Of a stretch of 64,000 nt of DNA, positions 49,905 to 59,334 are shown in pieces. Each line of letters begins with the position of its first letter. Position 1 is the stretch's first letter. Source of the stretch: a virus; the IMG/VR virus record IMGVR_UViG_3300037010_001227, positions 62,001 through 126,000 of that record; one strand, written 5' to 3'. The notes below the pieces were generated by a model, which did no database searches, was not told where the DNA came from, and was given only the letters and a program-made list of their open reading frames with translations. A program made the position numbers and the translations under genes.

Positions 49905-50476
49905 TATTCAAACCTCTTTAATTGTGCATTATAAATTAAACCAAATTCCTTAGCATATCTTTGTGCCCATTCAGGAGCTGTGGCAATAGTAGATTCAGCT
50001 TTCCAGAATCTTTTATGTGTTAACTTAGTAGCATAAAATGTAGCATACTTAGGACTTTGCATTATGTAATATTCACCATCTGGCCACTCAGTCCCAATAT
50101 CATATTTTGCATGCTCCCATGCTCCTTGTGGAGTTTGATATTTTTCTGGGATCTTAATTATAGTATCTTTAGAACCTTTACGTTGAAATGCTTGTTTAGC
50201 TGGAATAGGAATAAGTTTATCAGATTCTTTTGGTCGATATCTTTCTTGCTGATATATATCTGAATCCCATGTAAATAGCTGTGGAGTTCCACTAGGTCTT
50301 AATATCTTTCCACGTAAAACTTTAAAAGTCCAACCTAATGAAGTCTGTTCTACAGCTTGCAACTCTCTACCGGCATAATAGATAATAGTTCCTGGAACTA
50401 TATCTCCCAAATACTTAGCTAAGTTGGCTTCTGTAATATACTTGAAATTTACGAAGGACAGGATAGATAAGGACAT
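49904..50476 (-). CDS. hypothetical protein, 190 aa
   Basis: The start at 50476 (MSLSILSFVNFKYITEANL) is preferred over a TTG upstream. The stop overlaps the endolysin start. A mixed protein with Lys/Tyr-rich middle (DTIIKIPEKYQTPQGAWEHA). It is not recognised; adjacency to endolysin hints at lysis or a hub accessory. Confidence 0.68.
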   Translation of the reverse strand: MSLSILSFVNFKYITEANLAKYLGDIVPGTIIYYAGRELQAVEQTSLGWTFKVLRGKILRPSGTPQLFTWDSDIYQQERYRPKESDKLIPIPAKQAFQRKGSKDTIIKIPEKYQTPQGAWEHAKYDIGTEWPDGEYYIMQSPKYATFYATKLTHKRFWKAESTIATAPEWAQRYAKEFGLIYNAQLKRFE

Positions 50477-50527
50477 AAAATTAATTGTCAACCGTACTCT
50501 AATTAAGTTCAGAGGACACCTTGAGGT

Positions 50528-52738
50528 ATGTATACAAGCAAGAAATCACTTAAGAGAGTTTCTATACGGTCTATTGTGCCTTATAGCACAAGTTTGTATA
50601 TAAACAGAGATGAATTACTTGTTTTAACTCCAGGCGAAATTGTCCCGTATGATGATTTTGTTGATTCCGATATTGAGAGTTCTGGATATAACTTAGATTT
50701 GATTGAAGGTTATATTAGAGAAAAGATTATTACTGTATTAAATGAAGAAACCTCTGATTTAGTCTTAGTTGAAGATGACGATATTGTTCTAAACCCAAAT
50801 ACAAATATTCCGCAAAGTCCTCCAATTAAAATAAGCACTGATGTATTCAAATGTTTATACTTGAATTCAGTTGCTACCGCTTCTGTAACTACATATGATA
50901 ATGCAACATATACTTGGAAGATTTCCAATGGAATAATTATATCTGGTCAAGGAACTTTTACCATTAAGTTTACAGCTACAGTAGCTGGACTTCCTGTAGT
51001 TTTATCTTGTGCTGTTGTTACTGATAACATAACTAGAAATGCATCTGCTACAATTTTAGGTAGTAATGTATTACCAGCACCCATCCCAGTTACAATTTCA
51101 ATTACTCCTGATAACGTAGAAGTAACACAAAATACATCTATAACCTTAGCTGCACATGTTACTGGAAATGCTAACACTAATGTAACTTGGTATGCTTCAG
51201 CAGGAACTTTCGTTGAAGGCCCAAATAATACAATTGTATATACTGCACCAGATAACGATGGTATTTATAGTGTAACTGCGACTAGCGTAGCAGATCCAAC
51301 TAAAATGGCTAGTGCTAAGATCAATTGCACTAAAGTAGAAATCTCATTATTACCATCCTCATCTAAATCTGTTCAGGTATTGGATACATTACAATACACA
51401 GCTATTGTAAAAGGAACAATAGATCCAACAGTAACTTGGACTGTTGATGAAATTCCTAATGGTAATTTAACGGTAGGAACTATTATTGGTTCTGGAAATA
51501 CTATTAATTACATGGCTCCATACTTTACTGGAACTCATACAATAAAAGCTACCAGTGCTGTTAATCCTACTAAATATGCCGCTGCAACGATTACATGTGT
51601 CCATGCTCCTGTATTAGATGTATCCATATTCCCTTCAAACACTTCTATACAAGTTTCTACATCTTTACAAATGACTGCCAACGTCACTGTAGGAGGTCCA
51701 GGAAGCACAGATGTTATCTGGAAAGTAAATGGAGTTCTTTATGGAACTGCTGAAACCGGAACTATAAGTGTGAGTAGTAATAGTAATTTTGTAGTATATC
51801 ATGCTCCATCTATTCCAGGAACATATGAAATTACTGCAGTTAGCGTTATAGATCCAACTAAATATTTCACTTCCACAGTTGTTTGCACAGCCGTACCTGT
51901 TGTAGCAGTCACATTAACTCCTGCCACACCAGTAAATACCTTTGTAGATGGCTCATTAGCATTTGATGCTGTTGTTACTAATGCTGTTGATACCTCAGTT
52001 GTTTGGAAAGTAAATAACGTTGTCCATGGTAATGAAACTGTAGGAACAATAACGACTGGAGTTGCAAACACTTGCACATATAATGCTCCTTCTACTCCAG
52101 GTATCTATACAATTTCTGCAACAAGTGTAGCAGATCCGACTAAATATGCATCTACTACTATTGTTTGTTCTACTATTCCAATTACAGTTACTGTATTACC
52201 AGCAACAGCAAATGTTCTCTTGTCTGATACACTTCGATTAACAGTTGATGTAACAGGAACTGGTAGCCATAATGTAATTTGGACCGTAGATGGTATAGTA
52301 GATGGTAATACTACTGTAGGTTCAATTAGTTACAGCGAAGGAACTATATGGTATATAGCACCAGAAACTAAAGGTGTTCATGTTATTAAAGCAACTAGTG
52401 TGGAAGACGATTCTAAATTTGATTCTACCATAGTCACTTGTTCAGAAGTAGTAGATATTCAGGTTACTCTAACTCCTAATGGAATACAACATATTCCAGT
52501 TATGACTAGTTTAGAATTTACAGCTGAAGTAACTGGAACTTCTAATACAGTAGTAACTTGGACTGTTAATGGTGTTGCAAATGGTAATGCTACATTAGGA
52601 ACAATTACTTCATTTGCTGGTAACACACAGACATATACAGCACCTTCAACAGGCGGCACAAGAACAATTACTGTAACAAGTGTTGCAGATCCTACTAAGA
52701 GTGCATCAACTACTGTTGACTGCATATTACAATCTTAG
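50528..52738 (+). CDS. Ig-like repeat fibre/adhesin protein
   Basis: The 736-residue frame starts MYTSKKSLKRVSIRSIVPYS with GAGG near the ATG. An N-terminal domain of ~180 residues precedes about six repeats of about 90 residues, each beginning like ITPDNVEVTQNTS and ending SVADPTKxASxxINC, a bacterial Ig-like (BIG2-type) fold of surface binding proteins. The frame breaks at the end: TAG TAA occurs, while a seventh repeat continues one base out of phase. A tail fibre or receptor-binding role is likely. Confidence 0.78.
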   Translation: MYTSKKSLKRVSIRSIVPYSTSLYINRDELLVLTPGEIVPYDDFVDSDIESSGYNLDLIEGYIREKIITVLNEETSDLVLVEDDDIVLNPNTNIPQSPPIKISTDVFKCLYLNSVATASVTTYDNATYTWKISNGIIISGQGTFTIKFTATVAGLPVVLSCAVVTDNITRNASATILGSNVLPAPIPVTISITPDNVEVTQNTSITLAAHVTGNANTNVTWYASAGTFVEGPNNTIVYTAPDNDGIYSVTATSVADPTKMASAKINCTKVEISLLPSSSKSVQVLDTLQYTAIVKGTIDPTVTWTVDEIPNGNLTVGTIIGSGNTINYMAPYFTGTHTIKATSAVNPTKYAAATITCVHAPVLDVSIFPSNTSIQVSTSLQMTANVTVGGPGSTDVIWKVNGVLYGTAETGTISVSSNSNFVVYHAPSIPGTYEITAVSVIDPTKYFTSTVVCTAVPVVAVTLTPATPVNTFVDGSLAFDAVVTNAVDTSVVWKVNNVVHGNETVGTITTGVANTCTYNAPSTPGIYTISATSVADPTKYASTTIVCSTIPITVTVLPATANVLLSDTLRLTVDVTGTGSHNVIWTVDGIVDGNTTVGSISYSEGTIWYIAPETKGVHVIKATSVEDDSKFDSTIVTCSEVVDIQVTLTPNGIQHIPVMTSLEFTAEVTGTSNTVVTWTVNGVANGNATLGTITSFAGNTQTYTAPSTGGTRTITVTSVADPTKSASTTVDCILQS

Positions 52739-53553
52739 TAACTCCCGCTACACCTCCAGCTACCTTTGTTGAAAAGACCACTGAATTTACTTCTCTTGTA
52801 CTAGGTTGCTCAGGTTCTCATGAAGTAACTTGGGACGTTAATGGTATAACTAATGGTAATAGTACTGTAGGAACAATCACAGGCTCTGGAAATACAGTAA
52901 CTTGTACAACACCTAATACTTCAGGAACTTATGTAGTTATGGCTACAAGTGTTGAAGATGCTACTAAGAATGCTACAACATCAGTTACTTGTTAGCTACT
53001 TGTGGAACAACTAAAGTCCATGCAGCAACTCTCAATGATACAGGAACTGGATCATTACGTGATGTATTTCTACAAGTGGTAATCATGTCGTTTCGATGTC
53101 TCTGGAGAAATAGCTTTATCTTCTGCACTTTACATACCTTCTAACACAACTATAGATGGAGCATCAGCCCAAGTTCTGGTATTACTTTAACAGGACATTC
53201 TTTAAATTTGATTACGATTAGTAATATTACTATTAATAATCTTAGACATAGCGGTGGATGGAATTGGTGGAGGCCATACAGATCGTATTAGTATCTATAA
53301 TATTGTATTAGACCATTTATCTCTATCTGGTTCTTATGATGGACGCTTAGGTATATTCCGAGATAACTATGATATAACTGTTCAAAATTGTATAATTAGT
53401 AGTAATGAAGAAACTCCTTATTCTGTAGATGAATATGTTCAAATTACAGCATCTTCTGCTGCTGATGCATTAACTTATGTTAAAGCGAATGCCGGTTGCA
53501 GAGTTGGTGGATTAGATACTTTCGACCAGGCTATTATTGATGCAATGGTGTAA
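52739..53553 (+). pseudogene. frameshifted continuation: Ig repeat plus pectate-lyase-like beta-helix
   Basis: Reading in successive frames gives a seventh Ig repeat (PATFVEKTTEFTSLVLGC, ending SVEDATKNATTSVTC), then AATLNDTGTGSLRDVF, FDVSGEIALSS, SNTTIDGAS, GITLTGHSLNLITI and finally an open piece 53254-53553 with DHLSLSGSYDGRLGIFRDNY. These are the order of a polysaccharide (pectate) lyase. At least four frameshifts separate them. It is either a decayed depolymerase tail-spike or a heavily error-affected locus. Confidence 0.7.
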
Positions 53554-53558
53554 CCTAT

Positions 53559-53834
53559 ATGACATTACCAGAATTACAAGTAGAGATTAAAAGATATATT
53601 CTTGACCGTCCAGGAGTCTTTACAGGTAAAAGGTTGAATGCCTATAATATAGGTGTTTATACCTAGTATATTAGAATCTTAGAAAATATCAGTTCTAGTC
53701 ACGTTCAACATAGTATTAAGTATATAAACTTGACAATAAATCAATTAATGGAATACAAAACAAATAGATGGAGAGAACTTATCAGCGCAAGGTTACTCTC
53801 CATTTCTATTCGGAAAGATATAGTAGTAGATTAA
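53559..53834 (+). CDS. 91-codon frame with one internal amber codon
   Basis: MTLPELQVEIKRYILDRPG runs to a TAG at 53664 (35 residues) and then stays open for 55 more codons (YIRILENISSSHVQHSIKY to RKDIVVD) before TAA. If the CTA tRNA works it is one protein, otherwise a 35-aa peptide. It lacks a clear ribosome site. A hairpin ATGGAGAG/CTCTCCAT lies in the second half. Confidence 0.35.
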
Positions 53835-53907
53835 ACGTGGAACATTACCAAAGAATGTAGACTGTCGCACCTTTTCGCAACAAAGTTCTTATATTCTAGC
53901 CATCATC

Positions 53908-53917
53908 GCTCGATAAG
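53908..53917 (+). promoter_or_regulatory. GCTCGATAAG motif, weak candidate promoter
   Basis: Three mismatches from the consensus, 20 bases before the start of the gene at 53937. Confidence 0.3.
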
Positions 53918-53936
53918 TAAATATCTAGGTGTTTCA

Positions 53937-54125
53937 ATGACGGTCTATAAGCTCTTTACAAGTGAGAATAAGTATGTAGGCGAAATAGAATGCACTTCAC
54001 CCGAAGAGGCTATAACTATGTTCCGTATGCTAACGGGTGACCTATTTGATTCAGCTACTTTAGCGGCTAAAGTAAAGACTGACAGACGTAAGACCCCTAG
54101 AAAGGGTTGGAACTTGCTGCGGTAG
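53937..54125 (+). CDS. hypothetical protein, 62 aa
   Basis: Starts MTVYKLFTSENKYVGEIECT with AGGTGTTTCA upstream; a small beta-alpha protein with a basic tail (KTDRRKTPRKGWNLLR). It ends TAG. No family recognised. Confidence 0.68.
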   Translation: MTVYKLFTSENKYVGEIECTSPEEAITMFRMLTGDLFDSATLAAKVKTDRRKTPRKGWNLLR

Positions 54126-54220
54126 TGATGATATAAGATAATACATTTAGGAACAAGTGCAGAGTATTTAGGTTGTGCTGCTATTCAAGATAAGGCTTAT
54201 GCAGTATTTCTTTAGAACCT

Positions 54221-54430
54221 ATGCCATATACCTTAGTCTACCGGCATCTAATGTTAATAAGGGGTGGTAATGTTGATCACTTTACTCATATCCGTGCGTT
54301 TGAAGCCTATTATGCAGCATTACAAGAAATAGCATTACTTTATCATTATAATAGGATGGCGTTTAAAGAAAACTTAAAAGTAATAGAACCAATTTATATA
54401 AGTGAATTTGATGTAGTGAAGATATGTTAG
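54221..54430 (+). CDS. hypothetical protein, 69 aa
   Basis: Starts MPYTLVYRHLMLIRGGNVDH with poor site. A run of Tyr/Ala helix (IRAFEAYYAALQEIALLYHY) follows. Surrounding sequence is decayed, so this may be a remnant; coding is moderate. Confidence 0.45.
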   Translation: MPYTLVYRHLMLIRGGNVDHFTHIRAFEAYYAALQEIALLYHYNRMAFKENLKVIEPIYISEFDVVKIC

Positions 54431-54557
54431 AAGAGATTGGGTTGATACTTTCTAGTTATTTAATGGTGTGTATCTTAGATGAGTTTTTACCCTAACTAAA
54501 TAACTAGATTTTTTTTAATAAGTGGTGGTAATTATTAATACTAACACGGAGAATAAA

Positions 54558-54740
54558 ATGACTAAAGTAGAAGTAGGATCAGTAGTAAGACTAAAATCAG
54601 GCTCACCTAAGATGGTAGCTTTAAGAGAATCAGGCAATGGTTGGGACTTTATGTTCTTTTATGACGAGAGTCATGGCCCAGTAGAACCAAAGATTCTAAC
54701 AGGTGTTCCAGCAGATTGTGTAGTATTAGCTGGAGATTAG
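54558..54740 (+). CDS. YodC-like DUF2158 protein, 60 aa
   Basis: Start at 54558 (MTKVEVGSVVRLKSGSPKMV) with CGGAGAATAAA upstream; an earlier in-frame start is less likely. The VGxVVRLKSGxPxM block matches the small DUF2158 family seen in bacteria and phages. Function not known. Terminator follows. Confidence 0.7.
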   Translation: MTKVEVGSVVRLKSGSPKMVALRESGNGWDFMFFYDESHGPVEPKILTGVPADCVVLAGD

Positions 54741-54804
54741 CCAACATTAAGTTGAAATAGGCCAATCTAGTTAATGAACTCCGGTAAAGTCACATCACAC
54801 TGAT

Positions 54805-54836
54805 AAAAATCCCAGCCATAATAAGCTGGGATTTTT
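54805..54836 (+). terminator. intrinsic terminator
   Basis: AAAATCCCAGC pairs with GCTGGGATTTTT, followed by ATTC. It ends the DUF2158 unit. Confidence 0.85.
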
Positions 54837-54884
54837 ATTCTCTAATTATAGTTCAACTATAACATACTAAGTTACAGCCGCAAA

Positions 54885-55311
54885 CTTGTGTAGGCATCTA
54901 TCCAGTTCTTTTAGACAACCTATTCATTCCAGATTCAGGTCTTAATTCAATGATACCTGTTCTACCTACCGACCAAAATCCCTCTATTACTTGATCTTTA
55001 GTAAAACTCCATAACCAAGTTCTTGGTTTAGTTTAATAATAGATCAGCTATAATATTCAGTATTAAAGTTAGTACCATGTCAACTTTTATATGTGTATCA
55101 ATAAGTTCTAGTATACTATTCTTTAATGCAGAATAATGTTCAATACGGTATTGTGATTTAATAAACAATTACGCAGGTAACGTAGACATAACCTTAATTT
55201 GAACTACCTTTCATTCTTCGTATTGCTTCTTGTCGTTTAGTAGGGTCTTCCAATAGATTAGCAACAGCCTTGAAACACTGATCATCTGTTAATTGTCTAT
55301 TACATCCTTCT
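54885..55311 (-). pseudogene. decayed protein remnants on the minus strand
   Basis: Out-of-frame pieces read KDQVIEGFWSVGRTGIIELR with ESGMNRLSKRTG then an amber codon (54885-55035), and GCNRQLTDDQCFKAVANLLE with DPTKRQEAIRRMKGSSN (55196-55310). The second piece looks like the true C-terminus of the gene at 55312, lost by a slip in a TATATATATA run. No intact gene. Confidence 0.5.
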
Positions 55312-56343
55312 TTATATATATATAGGGAAATACTGGTTTCGATGTAAATATAGGTTATGAAGCACCAGACTATAATCTATACACTCAGTAATAGGTTTAT
55401 CATACATATTCATGTCTTTAAATGCCTGTATAATCTTAGGATTCACTGGCTCACCATTGCCACGGAATGATACAACAAGGTTTCTATTATTCCCATCGTT
55501 AGGATCAATATAATACTGTGCAATAAGACTAGGGTATTGACATCCTAAAGCTGTGAAAAAGCAGTCAGTTAAACAATTCCAGTCTATATCATCTCTAATC
55601 ATGTCAGAACCTTTAAAGTCCATGGCATACCCAACTAGATTATTACAAGCTTTTACTATAGTCTCTTCTATCTCAGATGATGAATATTCGACGGTACTGA
55701 AGTAACCAACAGACTCATCTGCTGCATTCATAAATTGATTAGATTCGGTATCATATTGATAGGCTGGTTTATCATTAATAAGTATAATACATGCATCTGG
55801 ATAATCTGCACAAGAATTTATTAATTCTATCTTACTAGATTCAAAATTTAGTAATTTAACCTCTCTAGTTTCAAGAACACCAGACTGTAGACTAGGAATC
55901 GATGTACACCATCGTGTTCCAAAACCATATTTAATATAGGTTATTTTATCTAGTGGATGTATAATATCAATACCATCCTTAGAATAAACTAAATCAAATT
56001 TACAATCAGATTTATCAACTATCCATTGCATTAATTGTTGTATAATAACAGATCTATCACCAGCTTCAGGATTATCAATAAATCGTTGTAGGTACTTATC
56101 GACAGGCACTAAACCTTCATTTGGAACAGAATATTGAATACCTTTTAGTTTTTGTCCTAGTTTATCTATAGTATCTGGCAACCGGTCATTAATCATGTTT
56201 AGTTTAACGCCTAAATCCCATATCTGTAACCAACGTAAATATTTATCACAATCCTGTATACCAAATTCAAAACTGTAATGAATACTATTAAGTATATTTG
56301 ACTTATCATTATAGGTTTCAATTTTACTATTTAGTAGTTTCAA
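55312..56343 (-). CDS. hypothetical protein, 343 aa
   Basis: Starts with TTG in the stop of the previous gene (MKLLNSKIETYNDKSNILN) and ends TAA after a TA repeat. A distinctive block GFGTRWCTSIPSLQ is reminiscent of phage proteins with GTxWCT motifs of unknown role. Acidic/Ile-rich elsewhere. Probably part of a two-gene unit with 56327-56650. The real C-terminus may continue in another frame. Confidence 0.6.
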   Translation of the reverse strand: MKLLNSKIETYNDKSNILNSIHYSFEFGIQDCDKYLRWLQIWDLGVKLNMINDRLPDTIDKLGQKLKGIQYSVPNEGLVPVDKYLQRFIDNPEAGDRSVIIQQLMQWIVDKSDCKFDLVYSKDGIDIIHPLDKITYIKYGFGTRWCTSIPSLQSGVLETREVKLLNFESSKIELINSCADYPDACIILINDKPAYQYDTESNQFMNAADESVGYFSTVEYSSSEIEETIVKACNNLVGYAMDFKGSDMIRDDIDWNCLTDCFFTALGCQYPSLIAQYYIDPNDGNNRNLVVSFRGNGEPVNPKIIQAFKDMNMYDKPITECIDYSLVLHNLYLHRNQYFPIYI

Positions 56344-56650
56344 CGTGGTATGAAAAATAATAGATATTCTGTGTATTTATTAGGATTAAATGATTCCTTA
56401 CCCTTACCTTAATAGATGGATATTTTCTATTAGTTAAATAAACTAATTTTTCACAATACAAATCTAAATCTTGTATAGTTTTCATCAATATTTGAGGAAA
56501 TTCTGTACCAGCAAATTTTGTACCAGCAAATTTTGTGAGCTTGTTTTGAATTTGAGCTTTAAAAAAATTGCATTTTTGTTCAGAAATACCCTCTTCCAAT
56601 ATAAAGAAGTTAGATTTAATGAACGAATTGATAGGTAGATTCGTAGGCAT
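56327..56650 (-). CDS. hypothetical protein, 107 aa
   Basis: Start at 56650 (MPTNLPINSFIKSNFFILEE) after AGGAATTAAATTC. It overlaps the 343-aa gene by 17 bases and contains an 18-base exact duplication giving FAGTKFAGT. No family recognised; it may be slowly decaying. Confidence 0.55.
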   Translation of the reverse strand: MPTNLPINSFIKSNFFILEEGISEQKCNFFKAQIQNKLTKFAGTKFAGTEFPQILMKTIQDLDLYCEKLVYLTNRKYPSIKVRVRNHLILINTQNIYYFSYHVETTK

Positions 56651-56679
56651 GAATTTAATTCCTGGCAATAGATGTTCAT

Positions 56680-57480
56680 AATATTTCTAAAGGTTATATA
56701 ACTATAATCAGGGAATTATCTACATAAAACAGACCATAGGTGATTTTATATACTTCGGTAGTAGTTCTACAGATAATTTGTTTTGTATATGTTTACTATT
56801 GCATCTACTAATAGACCAGTAATGTTTAGTACTCAATTAGACGCTGACTACTATCTTGATATTGATAAAATACTGATTCGTAATAGACTGTACAATGATG
56901 ATACAGATACTATACAGATACTATAATAACACCAATATGTAGAGGAGAGTTTGTAATAGTATTGTGTTAATCCAAAGAAGAAGTTAAGAAAAAGCTGGAG
57001 TAGTAAATCAATTAATAAGTTTAACGAGTAATAAGATAAATCCAACCAAAAAGGAATAATACAGGATTACATTAATAAGTCTACCGGCATATACCTACAT
57101 AATCTATTTATAGTATAGTACATCAGTAACACCACCTGGTAATATATAATATAACTATTATAGACCTATCAAAAGTACGATATCTTGAGATTAAATATTA
57201 GTACTACACATGTCTCATAAGTAGAGAAATGAATTCAAATAACACTAAATTTATTAGTATAATTTCTTTAAAATAGGATTTGATTTTATGTGACATTCTA
57301 GTACAATACGATTTAACATCTACAGGATTAGATATCTAATCCTATTAGAACTGTTGATGATTTATATAGATACGAAACTCTTGTAGAAATTTTTAAACCT
57401 TTGGTAGAGATAACCTATAGCGCGCCAAGTTTTGAAGGGTTTATTAAAATAAGAATGTAAGGTTAAAAAAATTATCTACT
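56680..57480. other. gene-poor stretch with short relics
   Basis: Contains a 45-aa frame at 56789-56926 (plus, starts MFTIASTNRPVMFSTQ) without ribosome site and ending in a duplicated GATACAGATACTATA block. It also has a relic ending at 57459 (VDDLYRYETLVEIFKPLVEI with amber upstream). Nothing intact is seen. Confidence 0.4.
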
Positions 57481-57499
57481 GTTATTTCAGTACTTCCAA

Positions 57500-57735
57500 T
57501 AAATTGAATTTTTTTTGAATTTTTTTTTTGAATTTTTTTTTGAATTTTTTTTTTATTGATTTTTTTTTAATTTTTTTATTACCATCTGGAAACCTTTTAG
57601 TTTCCTTTGGAAAATTTTTAGTTTTCTCTGGAAAATTTTTTAAAATTTTTTATTTACCCTCTGGAAACCTTTTAGTTTTCTCTGGAAAATTTTTTAAAAT
57701 TTTTTATTTACCCTCTGGAAAATTTTAAAAAATTT
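57500..57735. repeat. poly-T tracts and TCTGGAAAA repeats
   Basis: Many T8-T10 runs broken by GAA, then near-tandem copies of a unit with CTCTGGAAAATTTTTTAAAA and TTACCCTCTGGAAACC, about 70 bases long. No coding. Such low-complexity sequence is unlike the rest of the window. Confidence 0.8.
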
Positions 57736-57911
57736 TTTGTTGAAAAACGAGTTCATGTGGTGCGAGGACAATTTGCCCAGTCATGAATCTTGCATGGTAT
57801 CCCCATTGCATAACTACGGCAGTTTTTACCTGGAATTTTCTGCCGATTTCATCAAAATTCGTGCCAATTTGAGCGAATGCAACCTTTATGCCAAAATCCG
57901 CTGGAACGTTT

Positions 57912-58160
57912 TGATTACTTCAATAATCCTTGCAATGGCTCCAGGGTATCAAGTGAAGCAAGCAAGCGCGGCACGGCGAGCCTAGAGCATGGCGTGCTGC
58001 AAAGATCATGCCAAGGTGGCGTGATTACTTCAGTAATCCTTGTAATGGTTCCAAGGTATCAAGTGAAGCAAGCAAACGGAACACAAAGGAAAGCTGATTA
58101 CTTCAGTAATCCTTGTAATGGTTCCAAGGTATCAAGTGAAGCAAGCAAACGGAACAAATA
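57912..58160 (+). repeat. three dispersed ~57-bp repeats with hairpins
   Basis: Copies begin GATTACTTCARTAATCCTTG at 57913, 58023 and 58095. Each carries a GATTAC-TTCA-GTAATC hairpin and continues with GGTATCAAGTGAAGCAAGC. The second and third are nearly identical, the first diverged and more GC-rich between copies. They stand upstream of the gene at 58235. Confidence 0.85.
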
Positions 58161-58234
58161 TCACGTTCCAAAGTAACCAAGCTAACATGGGATAAGCTGG
58201 TTACTTAAACCATCCCAAACGAAAGGGGTCTATC

Positions 58235-58822
58235 ATGGCTCTTATCAAGACTGTCTCTCTCTGCGGGCTGACCTGCAACGTCGAAACCAACGACGACAAA
58301 GAGAAGGAAAGTGTTTCCTTCGTTTTCCCCGAACTGACTTTCGAGAAGGGGGTCAGGGGCTCGAAGGAAAAGGAAATCAAGACTGTTTCCATCGGCAAGC
58401 GCAGTTTCAATGCGGTGCTTGATCTTTTCGAGCTGGTGAAGGACCCCGCCAGCAGGGCCGCTATCTCCGATGGCAAGCTGAAGGAATTGAGCCCGGTTCT
58501 TTACAAGGCCGTGATCAATTCGGGGAATGATCCCGAAGAGTTTTACCTCTCTGCTGGCAGTATCATTGCAGAGATGGAATCTGAGGAAGAGAATCTTTCT
58601 GCAAGCAATCCCAACAACATTGCAGCCCGTGCCATTGCTTCCGTGTTTACCATGGAAGATACGGCGGAATCCTGCAATCCGCAGGATCTTCTCCAGAAGT
58701 TTATGGAGAAGCTGGACATGGCAGAAGTGAAGAAACTTCTGTCCAAGTTTGAGGAACTGGGACGGTTCGATGATGGGAGTCTCAGGACCCGCAAGCAGAA
58801 GGCAACCTCGAAGGCCGCGTAA
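58235..58822 (+). CDS. GC-rich hypothetical protein, 195 aa
   Basis: Starts MALIKTVSLCGLTCNVETND with AAAGGGG upstream. Base composition (roughly 50% GC) and codon use differ sharply from neighbours, a sign of recent transfer or separate selection. Mostly helical, acidic middle, basic end (RTRKQKATSKAA). No family recognised. Ends before a terminator; preceded by three hairpin repeats. Confidence 0.8.
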   Translation: MALIKTVSLCGLTCNVETNDDKEKESVSFVFPELTFEKGVRGSKEKEIKTVSIGKRSFNAVLDLFELVKDPASRAAISDGKLKELSPVLYKAVINSGNDPEEFYLSAGSIIAEMESEEENLSASNPNNIAARAIASVFTMEDTAESCNPQDLLQKFMEKLDMAEVKKLLSKFEELGRFDDGSLRTRKQKATSKAA

Positions 58823-58832
58823 CACCTGGAGT

Positions 58833-58880
58833 AATAGCCGGGACTCAGTAATGGGTTCCGGCTATTGCTTTGTCTATTTT
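58833..58880 (+). terminator. intrinsic terminator
   Basis: AATAGCCGG pairs with CCGGCTATT around a 16-base loop; GCTTTGTCTATTTTT follows. Confidence 0.75.
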
Positions 58881-59003
58881 TAGGATGTTTGTTATGTAAC
58901 ATACATCCTGGTTTTAATTCATTAGATACATTCGCATTCTTAAAATACATCCAGGTATCTATACAGTATTAGATACACCGAGGTATTTTAACAATGTGGT
59001 TTT

Positions 59004-59240
59004 ATTAACCCCGGAGAAAATGTCATTAATTAATCCGGATTTTATTAAATATAGTAATATATACACTTACGATTTTTCATCGTAAACCAATTTAAAATAA
59101 TTTTCATTAACCCCGGAGAAAATGTCATTAATTAATCCGGATTTTATTAAATATAGTAATATATACACTTACGATTTTTCATCGTAAAACAATCCGGAAT
59201 AATTTTAATACATCCCGGAAAAATGTCATTAATTAATCCG
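59004..59240 (+). repeat. 102-bp tandem repeat, about 2.3 copies
   Basis: The unit starts ATTAACCCCGGAGAAAATGT at 59004 and 59106; a partial third starts at 59208. Each unit holds a TTACGAT-TTTTC-ATCGTAA hairpin. No gene lies in 58881-59550 apart from these and further repeats. Confidence 0.85.
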
Positions 59241-59250
59241 AATATCTATT

Positions 59251-59310
59251 AATAGCCCGATGATATATGCAGCTGAAGTTATGGCTGATATGTTATCGGG
59301 CTATTTTTGT
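59251..59310 (+). terminator. terminator-like long hairpin
   Basis: AATAGCCCGAT at 59251 pairs with ATCGGGCTATT at 59295-59305, followed by TTTGT. The 33-base loop is itself structured, so a small RNA is an alternative. Confidence 0.6.
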
Positions 59311-59334
59311 ATTGGATTTAATACTTACAATCAG

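Noticed and set aside
58205-58825. Protein of about 206 aa opposite the GC-rich gene
   Set aside because: GC-rich DNA leaves long antisense frames open; the plus frame has the ribosome site and terminator.
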